Source of the DNA: CAZWSX01 sp964636985
GTDB taxonomy: Bacteria; Planctomycetota; Planctomycetia; Pirellulales; Pirellulaceae
DNA length: 64,000 nucleotides
Assembly (NCBI GenBank): GCA_964636985.1
Contig: CAZWSX010000029.1
Span: forward strand, 1-64,000
Direction: 5' to 3'
Shown here: piece by piece, positions 24,533-33,457 of the stretch
Layout of the letters: the number at the start of each line of letters is the position of its first letter
How positions within the stretch are numbered: the first letter of the stretch is position 1
Notes under the pieces: model-generated
The model's input: only the letters and a program-made list of their open reading frames with translations
Database searches by the model: none
Told to the model about the DNA's origin: nothing
Position numbers and translations under genes: made by a program

Positions 24533-25945
24533 ATGTCTTTCTCGATTTCCCGTCGCAAATGGCTCGAGCGATCCGCTTGCGGATTTGGCAACGTTGCGCT
24601 CTTGGGGATGTTGGCGAACCACGCGCGCGGCGGCGAAGCTCGTTCGGCCAACCCGCTAGCCGCCAAGGAACCTCACTTCCCGGCCAAGGCGAAACGCGTC
24701 GTTTTCTTGTTCATGCATGGCGGTGTGTCGCATGTCGACTCGTTCGACCCCAAGCCGAAGCTGACCGAGATGAATGGCCAGCCGCTGCCGATCGCCAAAC
24801 CGAAGTTCGAGTTTGCTCCGACCGGGAACTTGCTCGCGTCGCCGTGGAAGTTCCAGCGCTATGGCAAAAGCGGCATCGAAGTAAGCGACCTCTTTCCGCT
24901 GATCGGCTCGTGCATCGACGACATCTGCGTGATCCGCTCGCTCAACGGTGGCGATCAGGTCTCGCACGGGCCCGCGCTCCTCAACATCAACACCGGCAGC
25001 GGCGTTTTTGCCCGGCCAAGCATGGGGGCCTGGACGCTCTACGGCCTGGGAACCGAAAACGATAACCTCCCGGGCTTCATCAGCTTGAGCCCGTCGCTCT
25101 ATCACGGCGGCGCGCAGAATTTCGGCTCAGCCTTTTTGCCGGCCTCTTTCCAAGGAACGCGCATCGGCGACGGCAGCACCAGTTTCACCGAAGCGAAGCT
25201 GTCGAACCTCGCACCAGGCGACGATCCCTCGCTGCAACGTTTGCAACTCGATTTGCTTAACGAGCGCAACCGCGCCGCGCTCGAAAAAATCGGCGACGAT
25301 CCGCGGCTCGAGGCCCGTATCGCGGCCTTCGAAATGAGCTTCCGGATGCAAGCCGAGGCTCCTGTGGTGATGGATCTCGCCCGCGAAACGGCCGAGACTC
25401 ACACCAAGTACGGCGTCGGCGTCGAGCCGACCGACGAGTTTGCCCGGCAGTGTTTGCTGGCGCGTCGCTGCCTGGAAGCAGGTGTTCGCTTCGTGCAGGT
25501 CAATTTCAGCTTCCCCAGGAACTACTGGGACGCCCACGGCGACTTGCGAAACAACCACACCAGCAACGCCAAGAAAGTCGACCAGCCCATCGCCGCACTA
25601 CTCACCGACCTTCGCGCGCGGGGAATGCTCGACGACACGCTGGTGATCTTCGGCACCGAGTTCGGCCGCACGCCTGCGGCCCAAGGGGGCGACGGCCGCG
25701 ACCATCACCCGCACGCGTTCAGCGTTTGGATGGCTGGCGGCGGTGTTCGAGGCGGCATGACCTACGGCCAAACCGATGACTTCGGCTACTACGTCGCCGA
25801 GAACAAGGTGACGATGCCCGACTTCCACGCCACGATCCTGCATTTGCTGGGTCTCGACCACGAGCGCCTTACCTATCGCCACGCCGGCCGCGACTATCGC
25901 TTGACCGATGTGCATGGCAATGTGGTGAAAGAAATCGTCACGTAG
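24533..25945 (+). CDS. DUF1501 (sulfatase-fold) secreted protein
   Basis: A 470-residue protein of the DUF1501 family, which has an alkaline phosphatase/sulfatase-like fold. An N-terminal SISRRKWLERSACGFGN with twin arginine indicates Tat export. RVVFLFMHGGVSHVDSFDPKP marks the start of the core, GTEFGRTP and the following HHPHAFSVW hold conserved family positions. The ATG at 24533 is chosen (AAAGGTG upstream); the frame is open further back into the previous gene. It forms a two-gene unit with the DUF1549/1553 gene 26 bases upstream, the usual arrangement in Planctomycetota. Its biochemical role is unknown. Confidence 0.92.
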   Translation: MSFSISRRKWLERSACGFGNVALLGMLANHARGGEARSANPLAAKEPHFPAKAKRVVFLFMHGGVSHVDSFDPKPKLTEMNGQPLPIAKPKFEFAPTGNLLASPWKFQRYGKSGIEVSDLFPLIGSCIDDICVIRSLNGGDQVSHGPALLNINTGSGVFARPSMGAWTLYGLGTENDNLPGFISLSPSLYHGGAQNFGSAFLPASFQGTRIGDGSTSFTEAKLSNLAPGDDPSLQRLQLDLLNERNRAALEKIGDDPRLEARIAAFEMSFRMQAEAPVVMDLARETAETHTKYGVGVEPTDEFARQCLLARRCLEAGVRFVQVNFSFPRNYWDAHGDLRNNHTSNAKKVDQPIAALLTDLRARGMLDDTLVIFGTEFGRTPAAQGGDGRDHHPHAFSVWMAGGGVRGGMTYGQTDDFGYYVAENKVTMPDFHATILHLLGLDHERLTYRHAGRDYRLTDVHGNVVKEIVT

Positions 25946-26146
25946 ACCGGATCGTTGGTTTGCCGGGCACTAAGAGGCAGCGCGATGCGTGACAACGAAA
26001 TGGCCGGTTCGCGCAGGCCTTGCGTGCAAGCCTTAACTCGTCCTCAAAGCGCGAAAGCAAGGGTTCGACCTTGTCTGGTGTAAGTACCGTTTCATAAGTC
26101 GCGCCGACACTGATCGGGAACATTCGATTCCTAAAATGGCGACTCG

Positions 26147-27082
26147 CTAAGACGACAGAAACGCTGCAGCAACCGCCTTATCAACATGCTCCACCGCCCC
26201 GAAGCCAACGATCGCCGACGCGATCGCGGTTTGCCCCAACACAAACCGCAAGGCCTCACCGTAGACCGCATCGTACGAGCCCAACCGATTTGCCAATTTC
26301 GCCGCGCGAGCGCGATCGCGCTCGTACAACGCTAGTGGAAAGAACGGCGTTTTGAGCGTGTGCGCGGAGGGTTCCGATCCCAACAGTGCGCCGGCCGCAA
26401 AGACGCGAATGGCAAAGATTCCCATCCCCAGCCTGTGCGCGGTTTGCAAAAATCCACCGTAGTCGGGGTCGCAATCTTCCGGCGCAGTCGCCAACAGCGC
26501 GCTGGGATTGAGAATATGAAACGGTGCCTGAATTGTCGCGAATCGCCTCGATTCCATCACGGCGCATAGCGACTCGGCATCGCCAATGCCCGTCAGCCCG
26601 AAGTGATCGACCAGCCCCGCCGCGCGGGCTTCTTCCATTCCAGCCAGCAATCCGCGCGGACCAAGTACATCGTCCGGCGTAATCGAGGTCGGCTGGTCCT
26701 CGCGCGAGCGCGTGATTGAATTGTGTACCTGCAAGAGCGTGACGCGCGGTCGTTTGAGCCGGGCTAAGCTCTCCTTAAGTGATTGCATCACCAGCGGTCG
26801 CAAATCGGTCTCGTCCGTCAGCTTTACGCGAACCTTGGTCGCCACGTGAATCGATTCGCCCGCACCTAGCGAGGAGAGTGCGTCTCCCAAGTGCGTTTCC
26901 GAAAAGCCGTTGCCATACGTGGCCGCGGTATCGAACCAGTTGATCCCCTGCTCGATCGCGCGGGCAACAACCGCTCGTTGCGTTTCGGCCTGATCGGCCG
27001 TCATCAGCCCCGATACCGGCCCCGCGCCAAACGAGAGCGCCGAGACCTGAATGCCGGTGTTGCCTAGAGGACGATATTGCAT
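26147..27082 (-). CDS. Aldo/keto reductase
   Basis: A 311-residue NADPH-dependent oxidoreductase with the aldo/keto reductase barrel. The tetrad positions are visible: Asp and Tyr in NWFDTAATYGNG, Lys in VATKVRVK, and His in LLQVHNS. The N-terminal MQYRPLGNTGIQVSALSFGAG is the usual family start, so I chose ATG at 27082 over the longer frame. The neighbouring MFS transporter and 3-hydroxyisobutyrate-type dehydrogenase on the same strand suggest one small-molecule utilisation operon. The substrate is unknown. Confidence 0.92.
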   Translation of the reverse strand: MQYRPLGNTGIQVSALSFGAGPVSGLMTADQAETQRAVVARAIEQGINWFDTAATYGNGFSETHLGDALSSLGAGESIHVATKVRVKLTDETDLRPLVMQSLKESLARLKRPRVTLLQVHNSITRSREDQPTSITPDDVLGPRGLLAGMEEARAAGLVDHFGLTGIGDAESLCAVMESRRFATIQAPFHILNPSALLATAPEDCDPDYGGFLQTAHRLGMGIFAIRVFAAGALLGSEPSAHTLKTPFFPLALYERDRARAAKLANRLGSYDAVYGEALRFVLGQTAIASAIVGFGAVEHVDKAVAAAFLSS

Positions 27083-27113
27083 CGAGCGGTGTTCCGCCTT
27101 GATCACAAAGGTA

Positions 27114-28448
27114 TTAGTCGCGAAGGCTATTCGCATCCGTCCGCGGCGCAAACAGAATCAGGATCATTCCGACGCCATAGATCACGCCCGTGCACAGGCC
27201 GATCCGAGCGTAGTCGCCACCGAACTGCTTGAGCAAGAAGCCGGTCCCCAAGGCAACCATCGCGGCGACCACTCTTCCCGTGTTAAACGATATGCCAATG
27301 CCAGACGCCCGGACGCGCGTCGGAAACAGTTCCGGCAAATAGAGCGGCAACCAACCAAAGTAGATCACGCCCACCAGGCCGAATAGGAAGGAAGCATAGA
27401 AAAACCACGGGTGGCTCGGGTCCATCCAGCCAAACAACATCGTACTGGTAACGAGTGTGAGCAAGCTGATCACGAAGTAGGTGGTGCGGCGGCCTAGGAG
27501 GCCCGCAAGAATTCCACCAACCAAACTGCCGATCGTGGCGCCGCTGGAGCGCGAAATCGTGGTCCACTCTTTGTTCTTCTTCACCTTGGGTTTCGAGCCG
27601 AACGTCGCCGTACCCTTCGGCGTGTCGGTCTGCTCCTTGGCCGCCGCCTCTTTGGCCAGCTTTTCCGATTGAACTTTCTCAGCCCAAGGAACAATCCACT
27701 GAGCGTTCGCAGCAGTGCCGATGACAGGAATGGCCCCGACCAAAATCCCAATGATCGTTCGATACCGTAGCGACGGCCCAAACAACTCTCGGATCGGACC
27801 CAGCGTTGCCTTTGAAGATTCCGCGCGACTCGCCAGCCACTTGAGCGATTCGGGAACGGCGACCAGGCACCACACGCCAATCAGCGCCGGCGCAGCCCCC
27901 ACCAGCAATGTCCATCGCCACGACTCAGGCGAGATGTCCGCCGCGAGCCCCACGAAGCCCATCAAGACTTGCCCGACATTCGCCGCCGCGCCAAGCAAGC
28001 CCGCCAGCAACGGCCGCGAGGCATCGGGCCACGCCTCGGCAACGAGCGCGACGGTATTTGGCCACGCGCCGCCCACGCCCAGGCAAGCGAGAAAGCGGAG
28101 CACGATCAGCTCCTGCGGCGTCCTCGCAAAATAGCACGCAGCGGTAAACAGCGAGTAGCACAGCACGCTACAACCCAGCGACTGTGTGCGGCCGTAGCGA
28201 TCGCCCAGCACGCCGAAGATCCAGCCCCCCACCGCCGCCCCTAACAAGAACGCGGCTTGGAACCAAGCGAACCACTGTTTGACCAGTTCCTCGTTGGGCG
28301 AGGACATCAGGCTGATCATGGCTGAGCGATGAATCAGAACGAACAGCGAGATCTGGTAGCCGCCGAACATCCAGCCCAAGAACGCCGCAATCAGCACTGT
28401 GATCCGCTGCGAGAGGGTCATTCCATCCGGTGGCTTAGGGAGATTCAT
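27114..28448 (-). CDS. MFS transporter
   Basis: A 444-residue Major Facilitator Superfamily transporter of the sugar/aromatic-acid/metabolite type. The signature GVLGDRYGRTQS follows helix 2 and related GLLGRRTTYF occurs in the second half. About twelve helices are visible with a charged central loop of about 45 residues (EKVQSEKLAKEAAAKEQ and onward). The upstream dehydrogenase overlaps it by ATGA at 28445-28448, so the two are translationally coupled. A carboxylate or sugar-acid substrate is plausible given its neighbours but cannot be fixed. Confidence 0.9.
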   Translation of the reverse strand: MNLPKPPDGMTLSQRITVLIAAFLGWMFGGYQISLFVLIHRSAMISLMSSPNEELVKQWFAWFQAAFLLGAAVGGWIFGVLGDRYGRTQSLGCSVLCYSLFTAACYFARTPQELIVLRFLACLGVGGAWPNTVALVAEAWPDASRPLLAGLLGAAANVGQVLMGFVGLAADISPESWRWTLLVGAAPALIGVWCLVAVPESLKWLASRAESSKATLGPIRELFGPSLRYRTIIGILVGAIPVIGTAANAQWIVPWAEKVQSEKLAKEAAAKEQTDTPKGTATFGSKPKVKKNKEWTTISRSSGATIGSLVGGILAGLLGRRTTYFVISLLTLVTSTMLFGWMDPSHPWFFYASFLFGLVGVIYFGWLPLYLPELFPTRVRASGIGISFNTGRVVAAMVALGTGFLLKQFGGDYARIGLCTGVIYGVGMILILFAPRTDANSLRD

Positions 28449-29308
28449 CGCTGCCCCTTTCGATAGGCTTCGATGACGGCGCAGTTATCGGCATCGCCGT
28501 AGCCGGCCGCTTCGGCTTGCGACAAGAGCGTAGCGTGAACCTCGGTCAGCGGCAGAGGGAGCTTGCTGGCCTGCGCCGAGTCGAGAATCAATCGGATGTC
28601 CTTGAGATGTTGCGACAAGCGGGCCTGCACCTGGTAGTCGCGCTCGATCATCTTACGCCCTTTGATATCCATCGCTTTGGAGTAAGCAGCACTCCCCTTT
28701 AACACCTCCAGTGCCGCCGAAGGTTCGATGCCTAGCGACTCCGCGAAGATAAGTCCCTCGGCCAGCGCCGCGCGATTGAGTCCCAAAACTAGGTTGGTAA
28801 CCAGCTTGACCCGCGCTGCCGAGCCGCACGAGCCGCAGTGGAAAATTTTCCCTCCAAGAATCGGCCACAAGTCTCGGCAAGCATCGAAGTCGGCTTGCTC
28901 ACCCCCGACCATCACAGTCGCTTCACCGCGCCGTGTTTGTTGGCTTGAACCCGAGATGGGAGCGTCCAGGTAGCGCACTCCCTTTTCCGCCAGTCGAGCC
29001 GCCAGGCGGTTCGCGTCGGTTGGCTCGCCGGTTGTTGTGTCGATCACGATTTGCCCCGGCGAAAGAGCCGCCGAGAACTGCTCCATGACCGCGCCAACCA
29101 CGTCGCTGGAATACAAACTTACGATTACCCGGCGGCATTCGGCCAGCGGGTTTTCGCTCCACATGGCGCCTCGCGCCGCGAGCGGCTGGGACTTGTCTCG
29201 CGAGCGATTCCAGATGAACGGCTGGTAGCTGTGGTCGAGCAGCCGCTCGGTGATGGCGGTCCCCATCAGCCCCAAGCCGATCACTCCCACGCGTCGATCT
29301 GGATTCAT
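28445..29308 (-). CDS. 3-hydroxyisobutyrate dehydrogenase-family oxidoreductase
   Basis: A 287-residue NAD(P)-dependent beta-hydroxyacid dehydrogenase. The cofactor motif GVIGLGLMGTAI lies near the N-terminus, the substrate-binding DAPISGSSQQTRRGE and the catalytic Lys in ARVKLVTNL are present. The family includes tartronate semialdehyde reductase, 3-hydroxyisobutyrate dehydrogenase and glyoxylate reductases. The exact substrate is unclear. I chose the ATG at 29308 (MNPDRR), four codons inside the longest frame. It is the first gene of a coupled group with the MFS transporter and the aldo/keto reductase. Confidence 0.9.
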   Translation of the reverse strand: MNPDRRVGVIGLGLMGTAITERLLDHSYQPFIWNRSRDKSQPLAARGAMWSENPLAECRRVIVSLYSSDVVGAVMEQFSAALSPGQIVIDTTTGEPTDANRLAARLAEKGVRYLDAPISGSSQQTRRGEATVMVGGEQADFDACRDLWPILGGKIFHCGSCGSAARVKLVTNLVLGLNRAALAEGLIFAESLGIEPSAALEVLKGSAAYSKAMDIKGRKMIERDYQVQARLSQHLKDIRLILDSAQASKLPLPLTEVHATLLSQAEAAGYGDADNCAVIEAYRKGQR

Positions 29309-29525
29309 GTTGTCTCCCAATGGGGTCGCGGGCCGGAGTACAATCCACAGACGGAAGCGCCACCCTACCCCAAAACAAACCCGAAAAGGCGCATTCCGGC
29401 TCGGCGAGCAAACTCTTTTCCTTTCCCCAGCCGAAAGAATATACTGGCGTTGATGCGTTTGGCCACCTTCTCGACCGAGAAGCCCCCGCGCAGCCCACCT
29501 TTTTACTCACCGAGGTTTGCCGCCC

Positions 29526-31970
29526 ATGGGAATCCCGCGTCTTAAAACGTGGTCCCCAGAACTACCGCTTGCGGCGGCCTTCGTATTTCTGGCTTGCTCC
29601 GCGTTCCTGGATCGCACGGTTTCGGCCGTGGAAGTTAGCCCGGCGACAGTCTCGCTCGACCGGCCCGAGGCCTCCCAGCAGCTCCTTATTCGCCAACGAG
29701 ATGGCGATCGTTCGGTCGACTTCACGCGACAAGCCACTTATGAGGTGGCCGATCCGAAGATTGCCCGCGTCGACGCCAATGGCTTAGTTGAGCCGATCGC
29801 CGAAGGCACAACCACCATCACAGCCCGCGTCGGCAACGAAGTCCTGCAAGTTCCGGTCTCCGTCACGGGCTTAGTTTCCCCTCCACCCGTCTCGTTTGAG
29901 AACGAGATCCAGGCGATCCTCACCAAAAGCAGTTGCAACAGCGGCGGTTGCCACGGCAAGGCGGAAGGACAAAACGGCTTCAAGCTGAGCTTGCTCGGCT
30001 TCGATCACGCGTTCGATCACACGTCGATCACCGTGCACGCTCGCGGACGGCGCGTTTCGCTTGCCTCGCCCGAACGAAGCTTGTTGCTCCAGAAAGCGAC
30101 GGCGTTAACGCCTCACGGCGGCGGACAAAAGATCGAACCCGATAGCCCCGCTTTTCGGCGGATGCTTCGTTGGATCGCTTCGGGCGCGCCGGCCACGATC
30201 GAGAACGATCACCCCGTTGTCGCCATCGAAGTCGAACCCTCTCGCTTAGTCATGCAGGCAGGCGAAACCCATGCGCTGCAAGTGTGGGCCAAAGACGACC
30301 AAGGGAAGCGTCACTGTGTGACGGTTGAAACCGATTTCGCTTCCAACGCTCCGCATGTTGTGGCGGCAAGTCCGCGCGGACTTCTGACCGCCAGCGAAAT
30401 CCCGGGCGAATCGGCCATCCTGGTGCGCCACTTGGGACATGTCGCCGTCTGCCGTGTCGTCGTACCGCGCTCGAACCAACCCTTCGCCCGGCCGCCTGAA
30501 AACAACTTCATCGACCAGCATGTCTGGAACAAGCTGACCGAACTCGGCATTCCGCCCAGCGATTTAGCCGACGATGCCACTTTCCTGCGCCGTGTTTCGC
30601 TCGATGTGACGGGCACGCTCCCCACGCCAGAAGAAGCCCGCTCGTTTCTCACCGATACCAGCGGCGACAAGCGCGCCAAGCTCATCGACCGCTTGCTCGA
30701 TCGCCCCGAGTACGCGACCTATTGGGCCATGAAGTGGACCGACATCTTGCGGGCCGACAAAATCAAGATCACCACGCAGGGAACCGTTGGGATGTCGCGG
30801 TGGTTGCGAAAGCAGTTCGCCACCAATCGTCCTTACGATGCGATGGTCCGCGAGATCTTGACCGCTCAGGGGCCTGTGCAAAGCGAAAGCCCCGCTGGGT
30901 TCTTCAAAGCGGTCGATCAGCCCGAAGTCGCCGGCCGCGCGGTGAGCCAATTGTTCCTAGGCGTCCGCATCGAATGCGCTCAGTGCCACCACCATCCCAG
31001 CGAGCGTTGGGGGCAAGACGACTACGCCGGACTGGCAGGCTTCTTCACCGGCGTGAAGCTCAAGCGATTGCCCGACGGGACCGAGGCAGTCATCTCGCGC
31101 GGCGGCAGTGATGCCAAACATCCCCGCACCGAAAAACCCGTTCCCGCTCGCGCGCTGGGTGCGCCCGATGCCACGTTCGGCGTGAAATCGATCGATCGCC
31201 GTACGGCACTCGCCGCCTGGGCCACCGAGTCCGACAATCCCTACTTCGCCAAGGCGATCGCGAATCGCCTGTGGGCACACTATTTCGGTCGCGGGATTGT
31301 CGAACCGATCGACGACCTTCGAGCGACTAACCCGCCCACCAACGAGCCTCTGATGAGCGCCCTCGAAGCCCACATGCGCGAGGTGAAGTTCGATTTGAAA
31401 GCCTTCACGCGGACGCTCCTCAACTCGCGGGCGTATCAACTCAGCAGCCAAGCCAACGGTGGCAACCGCGACGATCGCCAGAATTTTTCGCACGCGATGG
31501 CCAAAGCGATGCCCGCCGAGGTGCTGCTCGATGCCGTCTGCCAAACGACCGGCGTCCCCGAAAAATTCAACGGCTGGCCGCTCGGCGTGCGCTCCATCGA
31601 AGTCTGGGACAACCGCATCCCGAGCTACTTCTTCCGCATCTTCGGTCGCCCCGCCCGGGCAACCGTTTGCGAGTGCGAACGAAGCAACGAGCCGAGCATC
31701 TCGCAGGCGCTGCACTTGATCAACTCGCCCGAGATTCACGAGAAGATCAGCGCCCGCGACGGCTGGGTCCGCAAGCTTGCTGCGACCAACTTGGAGCCCA
31801 GCCAGTTGATCGACGAGGTTTACCTCTCGGCCCTTTCCCGCTTTCCCACCGCCGATGAAAAGAAGGTGCTGCTGGAAGCGTTCGAAGGACCCGAAACGCA
31901 ACGTCACGAGGGAATCGAAGACGTGATGTGGTCGGTGCTGAATACCAAAGAGTTCCTTTACAGTCACTAA
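29526..31970 (+). CDS. DUF1549/DUF1553 protein with Big-type N-terminal domain
   Basis: An 814-residue exported protein starting with a signal-like segment. A bacterial Ig-like (BIG2-type) domain spans about 35-115 (VEVSPATVSLDRPEASQQL, GLVEPIAEGTTTITA). Next is SSCNSGGCHGKAEG (about 135-148) with a CX4CH spacing, then a second Big-like stretch, DUF1549 (LDVTGTLPTPEEARSFL), a canonical CxxCH (CAQCHHHP) and DUF1553 (IANRLWAHYFGRGIV). I chose ATG at 29526, with GAGG ten bases upstream. The DUF1501 gene follows after 24 bases. The partnership and domain set match planctomycete pairs; the molecular function is unknown. Confidence 0.92.
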   Translation: MGIPRLKTWSPELPLAAAFVFLACSAFLDRTVSAVEVSPATVSLDRPEASQQLLIRQRDGDRSVDFTRQATYEVADPKIARVDANGLVEPIAEGTTTITARVGNEVLQVPVSVTGLVSPPPVSFENEIQAILTKSSCNSGGCHGKAEGQNGFKLSLLGFDHAFDHTSITVHARGRRVSLASPERSLLLQKATALTPHGGGQKIEPDSPAFRRMLRWIASGAPATIENDHPVVAIEVEPSRLVMQAGETHALQVWAKDDQGKRHCVTVETDFASNAPHVVAASPRGLLTASEIPGESAILVRHLGHVAVCRVVVPRSNQPFARPPENNFIDQHVWNKLTELGIPPSDLADDATFLRRVSLDVTGTLPTPEEARSFLTDTSGDKRAKLIDRLLDRPEYATYWAMKWTDILRADKIKITTQGTVGMSRWLRKQFATNRPYDAMVREILTAQGPVQSESPAGFFKAVDQPEVAGRAVSQLFLGVRIECAQCHHHPSERWGQDDYAGLAGFFTGVKLKRLPDGTEAVISRGGSDAKHPRTEKPVPARALGAPDATFGVKSIDRRTALAAWATESDNPYFAKAIANRLWAHYFGRGIVEPIDDLRATNPPTNEPLMSALEAHMREVKFDLKAFTRTLLNSRAYQLSSQANGGNRDDRQNFSHAMAKAMPAEVLLDAVCQTTGVPEKFNGWPLGVRSIEVWDNRIPSYFFRIFGRPARATVCECERSNEPSISQALHLINSPEIHEKISARDGWVRKLAATNLEPSQLIDEVYLSALSRFPTADEKKVLLEAFEGPETQRHEGIEDVMWSVLNTKEFLYSH

Positions 31971-31994
31971 CATTCCGCGCGCCGGAGTTGCCTG

Positions 31995-33332
31995 ATGTTC
32001 AACATAGCCATCGGTGGATCGACCAATCCGCGCTGCGACGGCGTCTCGCGGCGGCACATGCTGAGGCTCGGCTCCGCGGGGCTGATGGGCGGGCTGGCGC
32101 TGCCGCAATTATTACAGGCAGCCGAATCGAACGAAGGCCGTAAGGCCCGTGCCAAGTCGGTGATCTTCCTGTTTTTGGAAGGCGGCCCGCCCCAGCAAGA
32201 CATGTGGGACCCCAAGCCCGACGCCCCGATCGAAATCCGCGGTCCGTTCAAACCGATTTCGACGTCGGTCCCCGGGACGATCTTCACCGAGCACTGCGCC
32301 GAAGCGGCCAAGATCGCTCACAAGTTCACCGTCGTCCGGAGCCACAGCCACGACGACAACGGCCACAGCACCGGCTACTACTACGTGATGACGGGCCGCA
32401 AGCCGCCGTTTCCCGACGGCGAACTCCCGATCCCGACCAACGAGCATTTTCCATCGCTCGGTTCGATCGTCTGCCGCGAGCGCGGCGGAGCCGGCGCGGT
32501 CCCTCCGTACATCAACATGCCGCATCCGATGTCGGCAGGCGGACCCGGATTTTATGGGGCCGAGTTCGCTCCCTTTGTCATCGAATCCGATCCTAGCGAG
32601 CCCGACTTCGAGGTCAAGGACCTCGGCCAGCTCGCGGGCATGACCGAGAACCGCCTCACTCGCCGCCGGCGGTTGCTCGAAAGCATCGAACGCGACCGTG
32701 AGCGAGCAGGCCGTGCTAAGGCAATGTCAACGTATTACCACAAGGCGTACGACCTGATCACGTCGACTGAGGCCCGCAAAGCGTTCCGCATTCAAGACGA
32801 GCCCGAGAAGCTGCGAGAGAAGTACGGGCTCAATCAAACGGGGCAATGTGCGTTGCTTGGCCGCCGACTCGTTGAAGCCGGTTGTCGCTTCGTCGGCATC
32901 AATGTGCCGGGCTGGGACGTCCACTTCAATTGCTTCCCGAGCCTCGAGGGAGATTTAATCCCGCCCACCGACCGAGCCTTCGCCGCCTTGGTAAACGACC
33001 TGGAGGAACGTGGCCTGTTGGACGAAACGCTGGTCGTCATGATGGGCGAAATGGGCCGCACTCCACGCGTGAACGCCCAAGCAGGCCGCGACCACTGGTC
33101 GATGGCGCAGTGCATTTTGTTTGCCGGCGCCGGAATCAAGCCAGGGCAAATCATCGGCGCCACAGATCACCAGGCTGCCTATCCAACGAGCGACCCCGTC
33201 AGCATCGGCGACTTCCGGCACACGTTCCTGCACTTGCTGGGAATCGACTCCACCAAGGAATACCCCGACCCACTTGGCCGCCCTGTACCACTCGATGCCG
33301 GTGGAAAAGTCATCCCTGGTTTGTTGTCATAA
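31995..33332 (+). CDS. DUF1501 (sulfatase-fold) secreted protein
   Basis: A 445-residue DUF1501 protein. The N-terminal region CDGVSRRHMLRLGSAGLMGG has a twin-arginine signal. SVIFLFLEGGPPQQDMWDPKP starts the core, MMGEMGRTP and GRDHW hold the conserved metal-site-like positions near the C-terminus. GGAG is seven bases upstream of the ATG. It pairs with the DUF1549/1553 gene that ends 24 bases earlier and is followed by a secreted PPC-type protein. It is about 25 residues shorter than the DUF1501 protein at 24533 and divergent from it, so the two pairs are not a recent duplication. Confidence 0.93.
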   Translation: MFNIAIGGSTNPRCDGVSRRHMLRLGSAGLMGGLALPQLLQAAESNEGRKARAKSVIFLFLEGGPPQQDMWDPKPDAPIEIRGPFKPISTSVPGTIFTEHCAEAAKIAHKFTVVRSHSHDDNGHSTGYYYVMTGRKPPFPDGELPIPTNEHFPSLGSIVCRERGGAGAVPPYINMPHPMSAGGPGFYGAEFAPFVIESDPSEPDFEVKDLGQLAGMTENRLTRRRRLLESIERDRERAGRAKAMSTYYHKAYDLITSTEARKAFRIQDEPEKLREKYGLNQTGQCALLGRRLVEAGCRFVGINVPGWDVHFNCFPSLEGDLIPPTDRAFAALVNDLEERGLLDETLVVMMGEMGRTPRVNAQAGRDHWSMAQCILFAGAGIKPGQIIGATDHQAAYPTSDPVSIGDFRHTFLHLLGIDSTKEYPDPLGRPVPLDAGGKVIPGLLS

Positions 33333-33342
33333 GCAAGTTATT

Positions 33343-33457
33343 CACCGCGGAGACCCGGAGTGACCGGAGAGAAGCAATTCATCGCTAAGGATTACGTGAG
33401 TGGAGAAGCAGTTTCGCCACTTGAATTCTTCTCCGTTAACTCCGGGTCTCCGCGGTG
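33343..33457. repeat. Long inverted repeat of the CACCGCGGAG family
   Basis: Two inverted copies of the intergenic repeat face each other. The outer 18 bases (33343-33360) are perfectly complementary to 33440-33457, and the inner parts (GAGAAG..AATTCA and TGAATTCTTCTC) pair further. The hairpin spans the end of the DUF1501 region and the start of the next gene, whose first codons lie inside it. Confidence 0.8.

Noticed and set aside
25938..26123. 61-codon minus-strand frame with a protein-like N-terminal half
   Set aside because: It overlaps the end of a strong gene, has no ribosome-binding site or family match, and its second half is not protein-like. It may be a remnant, but support is too weak.
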